Shown piece after piece: positions 43,878-54,937 of a DNA stretch of 64,000 nt (positions are counted from its first letter, which is position 1; each line of letters opens with the position of its first letter). The DNA is from Fragum whitleyi. Taxonomy: Eukaryota; Mollusca; Bivalvia; Cardiida; Cardiidae. The translations under genes and the position numbers were made by a program. A model generated the notes under the pieces. That model was not told the origin of the DNA. It did not search any database and was given only the letters and a program-made list of their open reading frames with translations. The stretch is taken from the NCBI GenBank assembly GCA_948146395.1, contig OX411555.1, positions 40,823,225 through 40,887,224 of the forward strand, read 5' to 3'.

Positions 43878-44319
43878 GACAAATTACATGGGAGAAAATT
43901 GTGAGAAAATTTACAACAAGCAGTTTCTCTTACTCAAAAGATATTTTCAACAAGTAATTTTCATTAGTACACATTGTATAATTCTAAAAACTGACACTTG
44001 CCCATTATACTTGAGTGAAGTAACTGTACGTTGCCCACTAATTTGGGAATGGTAGGTTCCTGGAGCCAGTTTCATCAAAACATTTAAGACAGAATTTCTT
44101 CTAACAAATATTTAAAAATCACGAATCACCAATCTGTCAATACCTTATAAAGTGAAGTGATTGTTGTAAATGTTTCGAAAGTCGTCGGTAAGCCAAAAAT
44201 ATGTCTTAAATGTTTTGATGTAACAGGCCCCTGAATACCTAGATGAAATAGCAATGCATATGCCTAACAATTATGATAAAGAGTATCTTGAATTTTGGCA
44301 GTCTGTGCTTCCATACAAA

Positions 44320-44568
44320 TTAACTGTTGTCATGCTGAACCTGGAATATTCCTGCTTTGGCAGGAGCTATAGACAAACATCAGGCTGCACATATGTGCAG
44401 TCTGATCTTTGTCCATACCACCTGTTTTTCCTTCTTTGAAACCAGAAGAGCTAGAAAATTTAATATTCAAAATAAATACCTAATTACATTTGGTGCATCC
44501 AGAGCTTTGAGCACTTTGATTTTGTTGCAATTTTGCCAGAAATTTTTATTCAGCATGACAAGGGTTAA
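44320..44568. mobile_element. TTAA-bordered MITE, TTAACCCTTGTCATGCTGAA family (C1)
   Basis: 249 bp, TTAACTGTTGTCATGCTGAA ... TTCAGCATGACAAGGGTTAA; internal GGCAGGAGCTATAGACAAAC and palindrome CTGCACATATGTGCAG. The open frames at 44254-44659 are built on it. Confidence 0.85.
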
Positions 44569-44576
44569 GTTGGTCA

Positions 44577-44800
44577 ATGGGGGATCCAGAGAGGGGGGGG
44601 GGGGGGGGGGGGGGGCAGAGGTACTGATAAGATGGGGTAAAGTCAGTTTAAAAACCTAATTTCTCAAGGAAACCCTATGTTGTGGGTACTCATTGGAATT
44701 TTCTCTTCAAGACGATTCCAATGAATACCAACAACATAAGGTTTGCCATTATAAATGAAATTCTTTCATCTAAAATCCAAAGTACTCCTCTGTAGCTCGG
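44577..44800. mobile_element. P element with a 23-nt G run
   Basis: CCTATGTTGTGGGTACTCATTGG / CCAATGAATACCAACAACATAAGG palindrome; G run at 44593-44615 near the left end. Confidence 0.65.
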
Positions 44801-44921
44801 AGTGGGGGTCAAAGAAATCCACATTTGAAACCAAATTTCATTTTTGTACAAAAGTTTAATTTAAACTAGGCATTATTAGGAAAAAACAACCCCCCACATT
44901 TATAAGTTTGATACGCCTTTA

Positions 44922-45305
44922 CAGGGGGTCTGAAATATTTTGAAAGTTAAATTGTCCACGGACAAGCCACAATCACAATCTGGCTTGTCCGTATCAATCG
45001 CCCCCTTGTCTGTTCTTTATCGTAAACATTTTTTTCCAAAATAAATAGTCTTATTTTTTTTCTGACATTGAAGATACTCTGGTTTTGCTAAAAGAAGCAT
45101 CCATAAAATAGTATCACTAACTGTTAACATAAGTATTATGGCATTTATCTTTTAGAAAACTGCTATCTTTTACTATAAGAAAATATTACAATATTTCTTG
45201 AGACTTTTCACTTGTCCATGAAAACTTAGCAAGGAAAATCTGCTTGTCTGTGCAGTTTAATGGGTGACTCGGACAACTACGGCAGCTTATTTCAGAACCA
45301 CTGCT
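44922..45305. mobile_element. hAT-like MITE (CAGTGGTTCT TIR family), copy 1
   Basis: Ends CAG(G/T)GG(G)TCTGAAATATTTTGAA... and ...TTATTTCAGAACCACTG; interior with repeated GGACAAG and CTTGTCC. Same family as 63191-63535; fragments of its interior at 49835-50125. Confidence 0.7.
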
Positions 45306-45420
45306 TTACAGAATTCCTGGATCTACTGTGATATGTCAATCTTTATCACATGTCCATGACTGTTGTAAATAGGAATATTTTTCTTTAAGAATAAAAAAGG
45401 GTCCAAGTTCAAAAATTATC

Positions 45421-46750
45421 ATAACCCTTGTCATGCTGAACCCGGAATATTCCTGCTTTGGCAGGAGCTATAGACAAACATCAGTCTGCACATATGTGCA
45501 GTCAGAGGTTAGTCTACACCACCAGTTTTTATCCCCCGCCGAAAAAATTTTTCGGGGGGGATATTGTTTTTGCCATGTCTGTCCGTCCGTCCGTCCGTCC
45601 GGCCGTCCTTCCGGCCGTCCTTCCGGCCGTCCGTCCGACATTCGTTTCCGCGCTATTTCTTGGAAACTATAGACCGGATTTCAATGAAACTTGGCACACA
45701 GTTTCTTTACAATGAGGACATGCGCATATTGTCGGGGTTACCCCGTTCGACCGCCGAATTTAGAGTTACTGCCCCTGATTGTTTAAGCCATATACATACA
45801 TGGTGATATTCGTTTCCGCGCTATTTCTTGAAAACTAAAGACCGGATTTCAATGAAACTTGGCACACAGCTTCACTACAATGAGGACATGCGCATATTGT
45901 AGGGGTTACCCGGTTCAACCGTCGAATTTAGAGTTACTGCCCCTGACTGTTTAAGCCATATACATACATAGTGATATTCGTTTCCGCGCTATTTCTTGAA
46001 AACTATAGACCGGATTTCAATGAAACGTGGCACACAGCTTCACTACAATGAGGACATGCGCATATCGTTGGGGTTACCTGGCTTGATCGTCAAATTTAGA
46101 GTTACTGCCCCTGACTGTTTAAGCCATATACATACAGAGTGATATTCCTTTCCGCGCTATTTCTTGAAAACTGTAGACCCGATTTCAATGAGACTTGGCA
46201 CACAGCTTCACTACAATGAGGACATGCGCATATCGTCGGGGATACCCGGTTTGATCCTTGAATTTAGAGTTACTGCCCCTGACTGTTTAAGCCATATACA
46301 TACATAGTGATATTCGTTTCTGCGCTATTTCTTGAAAACCATAGACCAGATTTCAATGAAACTTGGCACACAGCTTCACTACAATGAGGACATGCGCATA
46401 TCGTCGGGGTTACCGGGTTCGACCGTCGAATTTAGAGTTACTGCCCCTGACTGTTTAAGCCAAATACATACATAGTGATATTCGTTTCCCCGCTATTTCT
46501 TGAAAACTATAGGTTGATGTAGATAAAAGATAACCTGTACCTAAGTTTGATATTATCTCCATTGACACTGAAAATATGTTCGGCGGGGGATATCAATTCA
46601 ACGAATTTGCTTGTTCACTTTCAAACCAGAATTGTCAATAGATTTAGTTTTAAGATAAAAATTGACCTACAGCTTGTACTTTCAGTGCCTTTTGCCCTTT
46701 GATTTTGATTTTAATTTTAGCCAAAATTTATTCAGCATGACAAGGGTTAA
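45421..46750. mobile_element. C-family MITE (C2) interrupted by a 1.1-kb element
   Basis: Left part 45421-45530 (ATAACCCTTGTCATGCTGAA ... GTCTACACCACC) and right part 46607-46750 (TTCACTTTCAAACCAGAATT ... TTCAGCATGACAAGGGTTAA) together equal the C copy at 52208-52454 read in reverse. Confidence 0.82.
45531..46606 (+). mobile_element. ATCCCCCGCCGAA element with 167-bp tandem units
   Basis: Ends ATCCCCCGCCGAA / TTCGGCGGGGGAT are inverted. After a (GTCC)n stretch at 45583-45640 come about six units of 167 bp starting at 45637, 45804, 45971, 46138, 46305 and 46477, each with ATTCGTTTCCGCGCTATTTC, ATGAAACTTGGCACACAG and TTTAGAGTTACTGCCCCTGA. The three overlapping open frames at 45433-45806 are caused by the (GTCC)n run. 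Confidence 0.85.
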
Positions 46751-47003
46751 ATGCAAGTTAATAATTAATTTATAGACTAAAAATGTTTTCAACTGTCTTT
46801 CCTAGATATATATATATTTCTTTCATGTAAAATAAAATACCATACATCAAAACAAAGAAAAGACTTGATACCAAGAAATTTCTAGGATGAATAAACCTAG
46901 TCAGTGTGTATGAACCAATCCAAATTAACAAGGAAGAGATTTTTTTTTATATTTCCTGATTTATAGATAAATGTACCTGTAGGATCCTTGTTTATGGCTG
47001 TTA

Positions 47004-47232
47004 TTAACCCTTTGCTGTTTAATCCCTGCTTTTTACGTGCCTGTGATTTTATGATTGAGAAAACATTGTGAAAAAAGAAGAAATTGCTTCTGACAAACAA
47101 TTTCTTCTTTTTCCACACTATTTTCTACCCTACAGAATGGTTATTTTTCAAATTAAATCCACTTTAAATTTTCGTCTGCAAAACCTTTGAATTTGGACAG
47201 GTCCAAAATTTTGTAAAACAGGAAAGGGTTAA
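47004..47232. mobile_element. TTAA-bordered MITE, B family (B3)
   Basis: TTAACCCTTTGCTGTTTAAT ... AAAACAGGAAAGGGTTAA, 229 bp. Directly followed by a C element, giving TTAATTAA at the joint. Confidence 0.88.
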
Positions 47233-47695
47233 TTAACCCTTATCATGCCGAATTAAAAACATTGGCCTAATAATATATAAATCAAAGTGCTGAAAGCTCT
47301 GTATTTCTAAATTGTGAATCCGCATTTGATTTTGAAAATATAGTTTCTGAAACTTTTCTGGTTTAAAAGGGAAAATCAGGTTGTATGGACTAAGATCAGA
47401 TTGCACTTATATGCAGGCTGATGTTTGTCCATACCTCCTGCGGAAGAAGAAATATTCCGGGATCAGCATTCCAAGGGTTAACTTATCCTTGCTGTGCTGT
47501 ACTTGGCATATTTGCCCTTTTGTGCAGTCTGATCTTAGTCTGTACTATCTGAATTTTCATTCAAACAAGATTTGTTCATAGATTTTAATTCTCAAATGAA
47601 ATTAATATTGGCAGAAAATGATTTCTTAAGTGCTTTTAATCTTAGCCATTTTTAGGCAGTTTTATTCTACCGGTATACAGCATGACAAGGGTTAA
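47233..47695. mobile_element. TTAA-bordered MITE, C family (C3, longer version)
   Basis: TTAACCCTTATCATGCCGAA ... ACAGCATGACAAGGGTTAA, 463 bp. It contains two internal GCAGnCTGATnTTnGTC segments (47410 and 47523), so it looks like a dimer or rearranged copy. Confidence 0.78.
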
Positions 47696-47709
47696 TTTGT
47701 TTTGTTTGT

Positions 47710-47985
47710 TTGTATGGGGTTTTATGCCACTTTCAACACTTTATTCAGTTACATCGCAGAAGCTGGAGCACCTAACAATGGATTCCTGTTATTTCTAACA
47801 ACAGTACTACCATTAAATCTTTTCCTAGCCTCCAGCTGTTATCCCACATGGGTTTAAGATTATTAACCCATTGGTGAGAGACAAAAAGTCGAAAAGAATA
47901 AGTGCTGCCGTCTGGGATTGAATCCGGGACATACATCGCCAAGCCAACATGCTACCAGCTGCCCTATGACTGCGGCAGCAAGGGT
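47710..47985 (-). mobile_element. tRNA-derived SINE, minus strand, copy 3
   Basis: GTTTTATGCCACTTTCAACA, GCTGGAGCACCTAACAATGG, CCTAGCCTCCAGCTG, then GGGATTGAATCCGGGAC (B box on the minus strand) and CATGCTACCAGCTG; same family as 7524-7965. Confidence 0.7.
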
Positions 47986-48237
47986 TAATCATCTGAGCTT
48001 CAGAAAATACAAGTGAACAGAGCTATAGATATAGGGGGTTCCGGTATTTTCAATTTCAAATTAAAATATTTCAACAATTCTTGCACAAATCCTATGTTGT
48101 GGGTAGTCCTTGGAATTGTCTCGAGGAGATGATTTGATTAGCTTTAATTAGAATTAAAGATTTTAAACTGGCAATAACCCCTCTTATCTGAACCTCTGAG
48201 TGATGGTGATAAAAATGGCTTTTCATCATTCAAAATC

Positions 48238-48752
48238 TAATGTAAGATATTTCTCCAAATAAACTCTCCTTAAAGCTATTCATAACATGGTCCTGGAGCT
48301 TTTATTTAGTATGTATTTACTAATTTTAAAAAAAATCTTTGTAATTGATGTCTTTTAGAAATTTATTATGAATTGGAGAACAAGTCTCAAAATGTTGCTA
48401 AAATTTAGGCACTTTTTGAGACTATTTCCATTTAACCCTTTGCTGTTTAATCCCTGCTTTTTACGTGCCTGTGGTTTTATGATTGAGAAAACATTGTGAA
48501 AAAAGAAGAAATTGCTTCTGACAAGCAATTTCTTCTTTTTCCACACTATTTTCTACCCTACTGAATGGTTGTTTTTCAAAATAAATCCACTTTTAATTTT
48601 CGTCTGCAAAACCTTTGAATTTGGACAGGTCCAAAATTTTGTAAAACAGGAAAGGGTTAAGATAAATTTCCTCTAAACAATCAAGTAGGTTTTCTTCGTA
48701 AAAAGTGTAGGGGTACTGTTATTAGGGAGGGCGTTATTATGAGAGTACAGTA
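48238..48752. mobile_element. Q element, copy 2, interrupted by a B MITE (48432-48660)
   Basis: Q-family sequence (AGCTTTTATTTAGTATGTAT..., AAGTAGGTTTTCTTCGTAAA, GTAGGGGTACTG...GGAGGGCG) is split by a 229-bp B-family MITE bordered by TTAA at 48432-48435 and 48657-48660. Confidence 0.75.
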
Positions 48753-48759
48753 GTTTGTA

Positions 48760-50126
48760 CTCCTTGCAAATGTTTTGACATTTCAAAAAATACCTACAAC
48801 TAAGTCCCATTATATGAAGGACAAAAAAAAAAAACAGAAAAGAAAAAAAAAGTACCTGAATCCTGCTTTCTATTTTTAAATGAACTGAATTGAATTGCAT
48901 ATGGGGGTTTTGTTTCTTGCAATTGTACCAAATTTAAAAAATCTGTCTGTACAAGATAATTCAAATTTAATTGTTTGTAATAGAAAAAGATAATTTGTTT
49001 GTAAAAAATAATTATCTAAAATTGAAAAAAAAAATACTTGAAACAAGCCATCTTTCCTTTTCTCACAAATGTTTCTTACATTTATTTCAAGTATAATGTT
49101 TATGATGGAGGAAAGAAGAAATTTCCTTTTTTCTCAATTTTTTTTTCCATATCTAAATGAAATTCAGGGTTGTACAACCAATATAATCATGGTATACAAA
49201 ACTACAGTAGGACAGTTAAATCTAATTATATAGAGTAGTAAATTTAAAGAGTAGAGTTACATGTTTCAAATACTTTATGTTGAGAAAATGTTGGTATTCA
49301 GCAATTTCTTATGATTACCATATTTCAAAAATATTTAATGAAGTTTGCTTTAAGCTTGTAACTTCCTGGTTTCTTTGCCAATAAAGGTAATTCCAAATTC
49401 AAATGTCATACATAGTACAAAATACATTGGGTTGTACTTTCGACCTGAAGAAATGGCTTATTTATATTTCCATTTTAAAGTTCATTGTTTTAACCCTTTC
49501 CTATATCGTCCATTGGTTTTAAGTCCCTGTGGTTTTATACTTGAAGGAATTTTTTTGAAAAAAAAGGTGATATTTTTTTTCATAAGAAAATTTCTCCTTT
49601 TCCTACAATATTTTACTACATGACCATGCGATTATAGCAATGATTTCTTTTTAAATTACCGGTACACTCATGCACTTTTCATTGTAATTATGAATTCACA
49701 TTGAATTTTGACAGCAAAATATGATAAGATTTAACCTTTACCCTGCTAAATTTAAATTCAAATAAAATGTCAATTTCTTTTGGACAATTTAACTAGTGTG
49801 GTGCAAGATTTTCTCACTGTGATTAAGTAGAATCAGGGATGGACAAATACAAAATTTATCTATTTGTCCTTGGACAAGTAAAATATGATTTTCTACTTGT
49901 CCCCAATCAAAAATAACATGTTATCAAAAAAAAAAAAAAATAAATCACTTTTTTTTTTAGAAAACATTGCTTTTAAAGAAGAAAATGCTGGACTCTACCT
50001 TTTGAAATTAACATAAATCAATCTCTTAGATCTGTCTAGTACCATTCTGAGATTTGTCCTTATATTCACTAGTCCACGGACAAGTGCCATAGAAAATTGT
50101 ACCTGTCCACAGGTAGAAAACCCAAT
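48760..50126. other. Non-coding AT-rich stretch with repeat fragments
   Basis: Homopolymer A and T tracts; a decayed B-like start TTAACCCTTTCCTATATCG at 49490 with AAGAAAATTTCTCCTTTTCC at 49582; hAT-like interior fragments at 49835-50125. No gene. Confidence 0.5.
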
Positions 50127-50303
50127 GTCAGACAAGTCGGGCATGGGAATTCCACACCCCTGAGAATGCAGACAGTCTTATCCATGTCAGACAAGTAGTG
50201 CATGGGAATGCCACACCCCTGAAAATACAGGCAGTCTAGGCCATGTCAGACAAGTAGTGCATGGGAATGCCACACCCCTGAGACTTACGGCTGTCTAGGC
50301 TAA
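50127..50303 (+). repeat. Minisatellite, three 59-bp units
   Basis: Units begin GTCAGACAAGT at 50127, 50186 and 50245, each with GCATGGGAATnCCACACCCC and CAGnCTGTCT-like ends. The second and third units are the most alike. Confidence 0.85.
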
Positions 50304-50877
50304 GGACAGGCTGCAACTTCTCCATTCAGACTCAGTTTTTGTTCTACTGTAACGATCAGCCAAAGCTTAATTTGTGTACAGCAGAAAAAAATGCTGTTAA
50401 CATCAGAAAAAGGGTTAAGGAATTCCTAGTATGTAAAATAGTAGCATCTAAGTAGTAGGTATGTTTTAATTGCACAAAGTCTGGTCATAAATAATAGACT
50501 AGATGACTCAGCAAGGTTTGAGGCATGGGTGTACTAGGGGTCAAAATTTAGGACATGATATAGTTCAAGTCTATATTAAATAAGATAGGACTATAATATT
50601 TCATAAGCAGGATGAAATACAGTAAAGGTCTTTATAAGTACATGGTCCATTGCGTCCTTGATAGATTTGTCCTGAAATATTTAGGATGATGAAACTAGAT
50701 TTATGCTTGACATAATATAGCATTAATGTGGTTTTATAATTGAATTCTATTTTAATTTTATATACTTAAAAAAAACTATGACTTAAGACAACAACAAATT
50801 GGACTTCCTGATACAAATTTAACTGAGCAATCATCTTAGATTAAGAAAAAATCGAAGTAAGAAATAGCTTTATAATA

Positions 50878-51145
50878 TGACACATCACGCAAAAAGGAAC
50901 CATCTGGGAATTCTTGGAAATAAATATTTGAAAAAGAGATTGGTTCTATAACAGGCCAACCTAGGTCTTAATTCAAAAATTCTTTTACAGAAAGGTAGAT
51001 TGATCATTCTAGATTCAGAAAATTAGCAAAAATGAAAAGTTTCAACCCTAGTCAGTCTTCACCTTTCCCACAGTCTGACTAGGATAGACACTTTACGCAC
51101 TACCCAGAAGGTCCTAAGGTCCTTTTTCGCATGACAGGTTGCAAA
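50878..51145. mobile_element. Palindromic R element (CATCACGCAAAAAGG), copy 1
   Basis: GACACATCACGCAAAAAGGAACC at the left and GGTCCTTTTTCGCATGACAGGT at the right; middle has ATTGGnTCnAnAnnnGGnCAACC and TTCTAGATTCAGAAAAT. Second copy 51959-52205. Confidence 0.72.
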
Positions 51146-51263
51146 TTTAAGTTAAAATACAAAGTTGAGAAAAGGAGAAGTTGCTCAAATCATTTCCTGA
51201 TTCATTTTTGTGGTGTATAAACCATTGTAATATAGAATTTGTAATTTTGGGAAAGAATTAATA

Positions 51264-51369
51264 AAGGTAGTGGACCTATAATGGTTATGCAAAATTTTTG
51301 AACTCATGATCTTTCACAATGTTAACCAAGGTTACTTAATGAAATCATTAGGAACTACCACTACCTTAA
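51264..51369. mobile_element. A-family MITE (A5), internally deleted
   Basis: ATAAAGGTAGTGGACCTATAA ... AACTACCACTACCTTAA with the central TTACTTAATGAAATCATTAGGAA; about 60 bp shorter than the other copies. Confidence 0.78.
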
Positions 51370-51958
51370 TTTATGTACCTATTACCAGGCTTCTTCAAAT
51401 TTTTTTAAAAAAAAATGAACTAGCAGTCAGCATTTAAAATACCTCTACCATACAAATAGAGAAAAATGTGAAAATTGCTTGTGTCAAGCAAATTAGCTTT
51501 TCCCAAAATACTTTTCTTCATTCATTCATAGATGGTGTGATTGGCAATGTAACTCAATTTTGTATGACATGATTGTATGTACATTATGGGCCTATCTTGT
51601 TTTATTTAATTTATATTAAATTATAAAACATTTTCTAGACAAATAAGTTAAATTAAACTTGTACATGTAGAAGAAATATTCATCTGTGAAAAAATATAAT
51701 GCTGAAGTTTTCAGAAAGAAAAGCCATATCTTTTATTGAAGTGAATCTTTTATTTACCTGGATAATTATCAGAGGCCATTAGGTCAATTTGAATGCCAAA
51801 CCTTGATGTATCAGTAAAGTCAATGTCTTGTGATCAGTAGTTCATTGACCCGATCTCCGACACTGACCTGATCGCTAAAAATGGTTTATTAAACAGGAGC
51901 TTCTACCTTAGCTTCTTGTCCCATAATATAATAATCAGAATGGTTAACATTATTATAT

Positions 51959-52205
51959 GTGACCCATCACGCAAAAAGGGACCATTTCGGAACTCTGTAA
52001 TATGACTATTTGAAAAAGAGATTGGGTCCAACATTGGTCAACCAGAGGTCGCATTTCAAAAGTTCTTTCACTGGAAGGTAGATTGAACATTCTAGATTCA
52101 GAAAATAAGCACATTGCGAAAAGTTTCGACCCTAGTCAGTCTGTGCAAACTGGGTCGACACTTTACACACTATCCAGATGGTCCCTTTTTGCATGACAGG
52201 TCACA
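51959..52205. mobile_element. Palindromic R element, copy 2
   Basis: GACCCATCACGCAAAAAGGGACC ... GGTCCCTTTTTGCATGACAGGTCAC. Ends 2 bp before the C element at 52208. Confidence 0.78.
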
Positions 52206-52207
52206 TA

Positions 52208-52454
52208 TTAACCCTTGTCATGCTGAATAAAATTTGGCTTAAAATTTTCATCAAAATCAAAGGGCAAAAAGCACTGAAAGTACAAACTGTAGGTCAATTT
52301 TTATTTGAAAAACTAGATCTATTGACAGTTTTGGTCTTAAAGTGAGAAGCAGGTGGTGTAGACTAACATCAGACTGCACACATGTGTAGGCTAATGTTTG
52401 TCTATAGCTCCTGCCAAAGCAGAAATATTCCGGGTTCACCATGACAAGGGTTAA
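52208..52454. mobile_element. TTAA-bordered MITE, C family (C4)
   Basis: TTAACCCTTGTCATGCTGAA ... ACCATGACAAGGGTTAA, 247 bp, opposite orientation to C1. The minus-strand frame here is repeat. Confidence 0.87.
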
Positions 52455-52608
52455 ATAGGTCAAGTATTGAAAATGGAAATCAAATGCAGTACCAAAAAAG
52501 AATCAATCAAAGCTTCTTGTAAAACTATTGTGTAAGTATACTAAGACAGAGCAATTAGAATAATTTTTATGTTGAACTCTTTAGTTAAGAAAGGTTTAGT
52601 TTGGAAAC

Positions 52609-52888
52609 TTACCGTATTTCACCTAATAGATGCTCCTAGGAGATGTACATAACATGGCCAGGGAGCTTTTATTTAGTATGCATTTTCTGATTTAAAAAAT
52701 AATCATTGAAATTTATGTCCTTTTTACCCTTTTCCAATATAAATGATTGTTTAGAGAAAATTCATCCCAAATCAAAGAAGTCTCAAAAAGTTCCTAACAT
52801 TGAGGTGTTTCAAGTGGGTTTTCTTTTGAAAAAAAGTTGGGGTGCTACATTTAGAGAGGGCACTATCATTAGAGGAAATAAGGTACAT
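52609..52888. mobile_element. Q element, copy 3 (uninterrupted)
   Basis: From ACCGTATTTCACCTAATAGA to GGCACTATCATTAGAGGAAATAAGGT, inverted ends; shares the interior of 32534-32840 and 48238-48752. Confidence 0.7.
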
Positions 52889-53104
52889 GAAAGTGTTAAA
52901 GAAAGGAAAATGCTGTTCAGTTTCACTTGTGATTAAATTAAGAAAAAAATGATCAAGTTTAATTTGAATAATTGAAGGTGAACCCTTTCCCATTATTTTA
53001 TTTAAATTCATATTTAAATTCAGTCTCGTCTATATATATTGAAAGATGTTCCAGATGACAGTGAATAATGGTCACATTCCATTTGCAATGAAAGAAGCCT
53101 TTGC

Positions 53105-53430
53105 ATCGGAAGATATACTGTAAAACCTGTGTTAAGCAAATACTTACAGGATGGTATCAGTTGCTTATGGGAATGGTTGCTTAATACAAAATTTCTTGAT
53201 AAATAAGCTAGGTCATTTCTATAGCATATGGAGATTCCAAGATTATTTCGTAAATCTGGCTGAATCCTATGATGTTCAAACCCAATAGAATCGTCTCATT
53301 GAGATGATACTAATAGGTTTCAACAACATAACTTTCAATAAAGAAAATCGTGACTTTTTAAGGTGGTAGTTAAATAAAATCAGTTGCTTAATAGACGTGG
53401 TCTCGCTAGAGCAATATTGACTGTAGTTAG
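53105..53430. repeat. GTTGCTTAATAGA repeat with a P-element palindrome
   Basis: Starts with GTGTTAAGCAAATAC, ends AGCAATATTGACTGTA; carries CTATGATGTTCAAACCCAAT / ATTGAGATGATAC...CAACAACATA inside. Confidence 0.55.
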
Positions 53431-53516
53431 AAAAGGGGAGAAATCTATTGTTATGAGTATTATATCACGTAGCTGTAATATCATCAGACTTCATGTCTTT
53501 GTTAAAAAGGCTTTAT

Positions 53517-53765
53517 TTGACCTTTGTCATGCTGATCATGGAATATTCCTGCTTTTGCAGGAGGTATGTACAAACATCAGTCTGCACATATGTGCAGTCT
53601 GATCTTAGTTCATACAACCTGATTTTCCTTTTTAAACCAGAAAAGTTTCAGAAATTATATTTTCTAAATCAAATGCTGACTTACATTTAGGAAATACAGA
53701 GCTTTCAGCACTTTGATTTATATATAATTTTACCGAGGTTTTTCATTCAGCATGACAAGGGTTAA
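53517..53765. mobile_element. C-family MITE (C5), next to the 53789 exon
   Basis: 249 bp, left end decayed (TTGACCTTTGTCATGCTGAT), right end TTCAGCATGACAAGGGTTAA. The coding exon starts 23 bp after it. Confidence 0.85.
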
Positions 53766-53788
53766 TGTATTCCCCCATGTATTTTCAG

Positions 53789-54527
53789 AGAACAGAGTGT
53801 GACAAATTCACCAGGTACTATCAGCACAAGTTCTATTGTGACTACATCGCCTATAGTAGTTCCTGTCTGTACAGCAGGATATAATAACGTAACCCGATTG
53901 TCAACGTCAGCTTCCATCACTGGGACATTGGTCAGGCCTCCAACTTATAGCACAACATTATTCGGAAACAACCTTCAACAACAACCGCAGTTTTACGGAG
54001 CACAACAACAACCATCCAGGAATTTACCAAATACTAGTCAGACAGTACCAAATCAGTCTTTTACAGGTCAAAGTACGAGTGGTAACCTGGCAAGGCAGGA
54101 TTCAACAACACAACCAACGGACCTCATTAAACAACTGTTGATTCGAAATCTTCAAGCAAATCAACTGCTTAAACTCAAACTAAAACAAGAGCAAGAAAAA
54201 ACAGACAATTCACGTGAGCATCAAGAGACAATACAGAACTTACAAAATCAAAAATTAAAAACAACCCAAAGTTTTTTACAACTCACACAAAAGTTAAAAG
54301 AAATCAGAGGGAGTAGACCAGTTGCAGTAGCCTCCCCTAGTGTTGGCTCTGTGCCACACCCACCTACAGAACAGCCAATAGGAGGTAGCAAATCTGTATT
54401 AGTTCCCTCCCCTAATGTGGGAAATGTTCCACACCCACTCTCAGAACAGCCAATCATAAACAGAGGAGGATTTACTGGGTCTGAATCTAGTCCTATGACT
54501 GTGATCAATCTACAGGCCAATTCAAGG
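53789..54527 (+). CDS. Exon of unrecognised Gln/Ser/Thr-rich protein with a coiled coil
   Basis: Acceptor ATGTATTTTCAG ends at 53788 and donor GTAGGT starts at 54528; enters with one base of a split codon (phase 2) and leaves in phase 0. It encodes about 246 residues: EQSVTNSPGTISTSSIVTTS, a Gln/Asn-rich stretch (FGNNLQQQPQFYGAQQQPSR), then a helix rich in Leu/Lys/Gln (DLIKQLLIRNLQANQLLKLK to about TQKLKEIRG, residues about 108-168), then two similar segments VAVASPSVGSVPHPPTEQPI and VLVPSPNVGNVPHPLSEQPI. No ATG before its last residues, so an upstream exon must supply the start. It may be the 5' part of the CREBRF-like gene at 61762, but a direct join would break the frame; an intervening exon or a separate gene is needed. 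Confidence 0.75.
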
Positions 54528-54937
54528 GTAGGTTTTACTTTGATATAGGTGGGGAATGTTGTGACACAATTTTTTTTATTTTTTTAGATAATTATGTTAT
54601 TACTTGACTCATTCAAAACTGTTTGAAGTAGAGAAGCCAGAAAAATGCCAGACATCTACTGATGAAAAAGTAATATAGGCAACCAAGTAAATTTTTACTT
54701 GTTCATCAATTACTAATTTTTATCAGCACTTTTTCAAAAGATATGCTACATTCAGCAAATTTGACATATTTCCGCTTTCTATGCTTCAAACCGAATTCAA
54801 ATTGGCCACATATGAACAGAATTTTTGAAGAATTTTAAAAATTGGTGTGTCATTTGATTCTCTATTGCGTTAATTGAAATCAACAGGGAGAGGTTTTGTT
54901 TCAAGGGCAGCAAACATTTGCAGAGACAGGAATACAT

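Noticed and set aside
45433..45806. Three overlapping open frames rich in Arg/Pro/Ser
   Set aside because: They are translations of a (GTCC)n run and 167-bp tandem units in a mobile element, open in all three frames because of the repeat.
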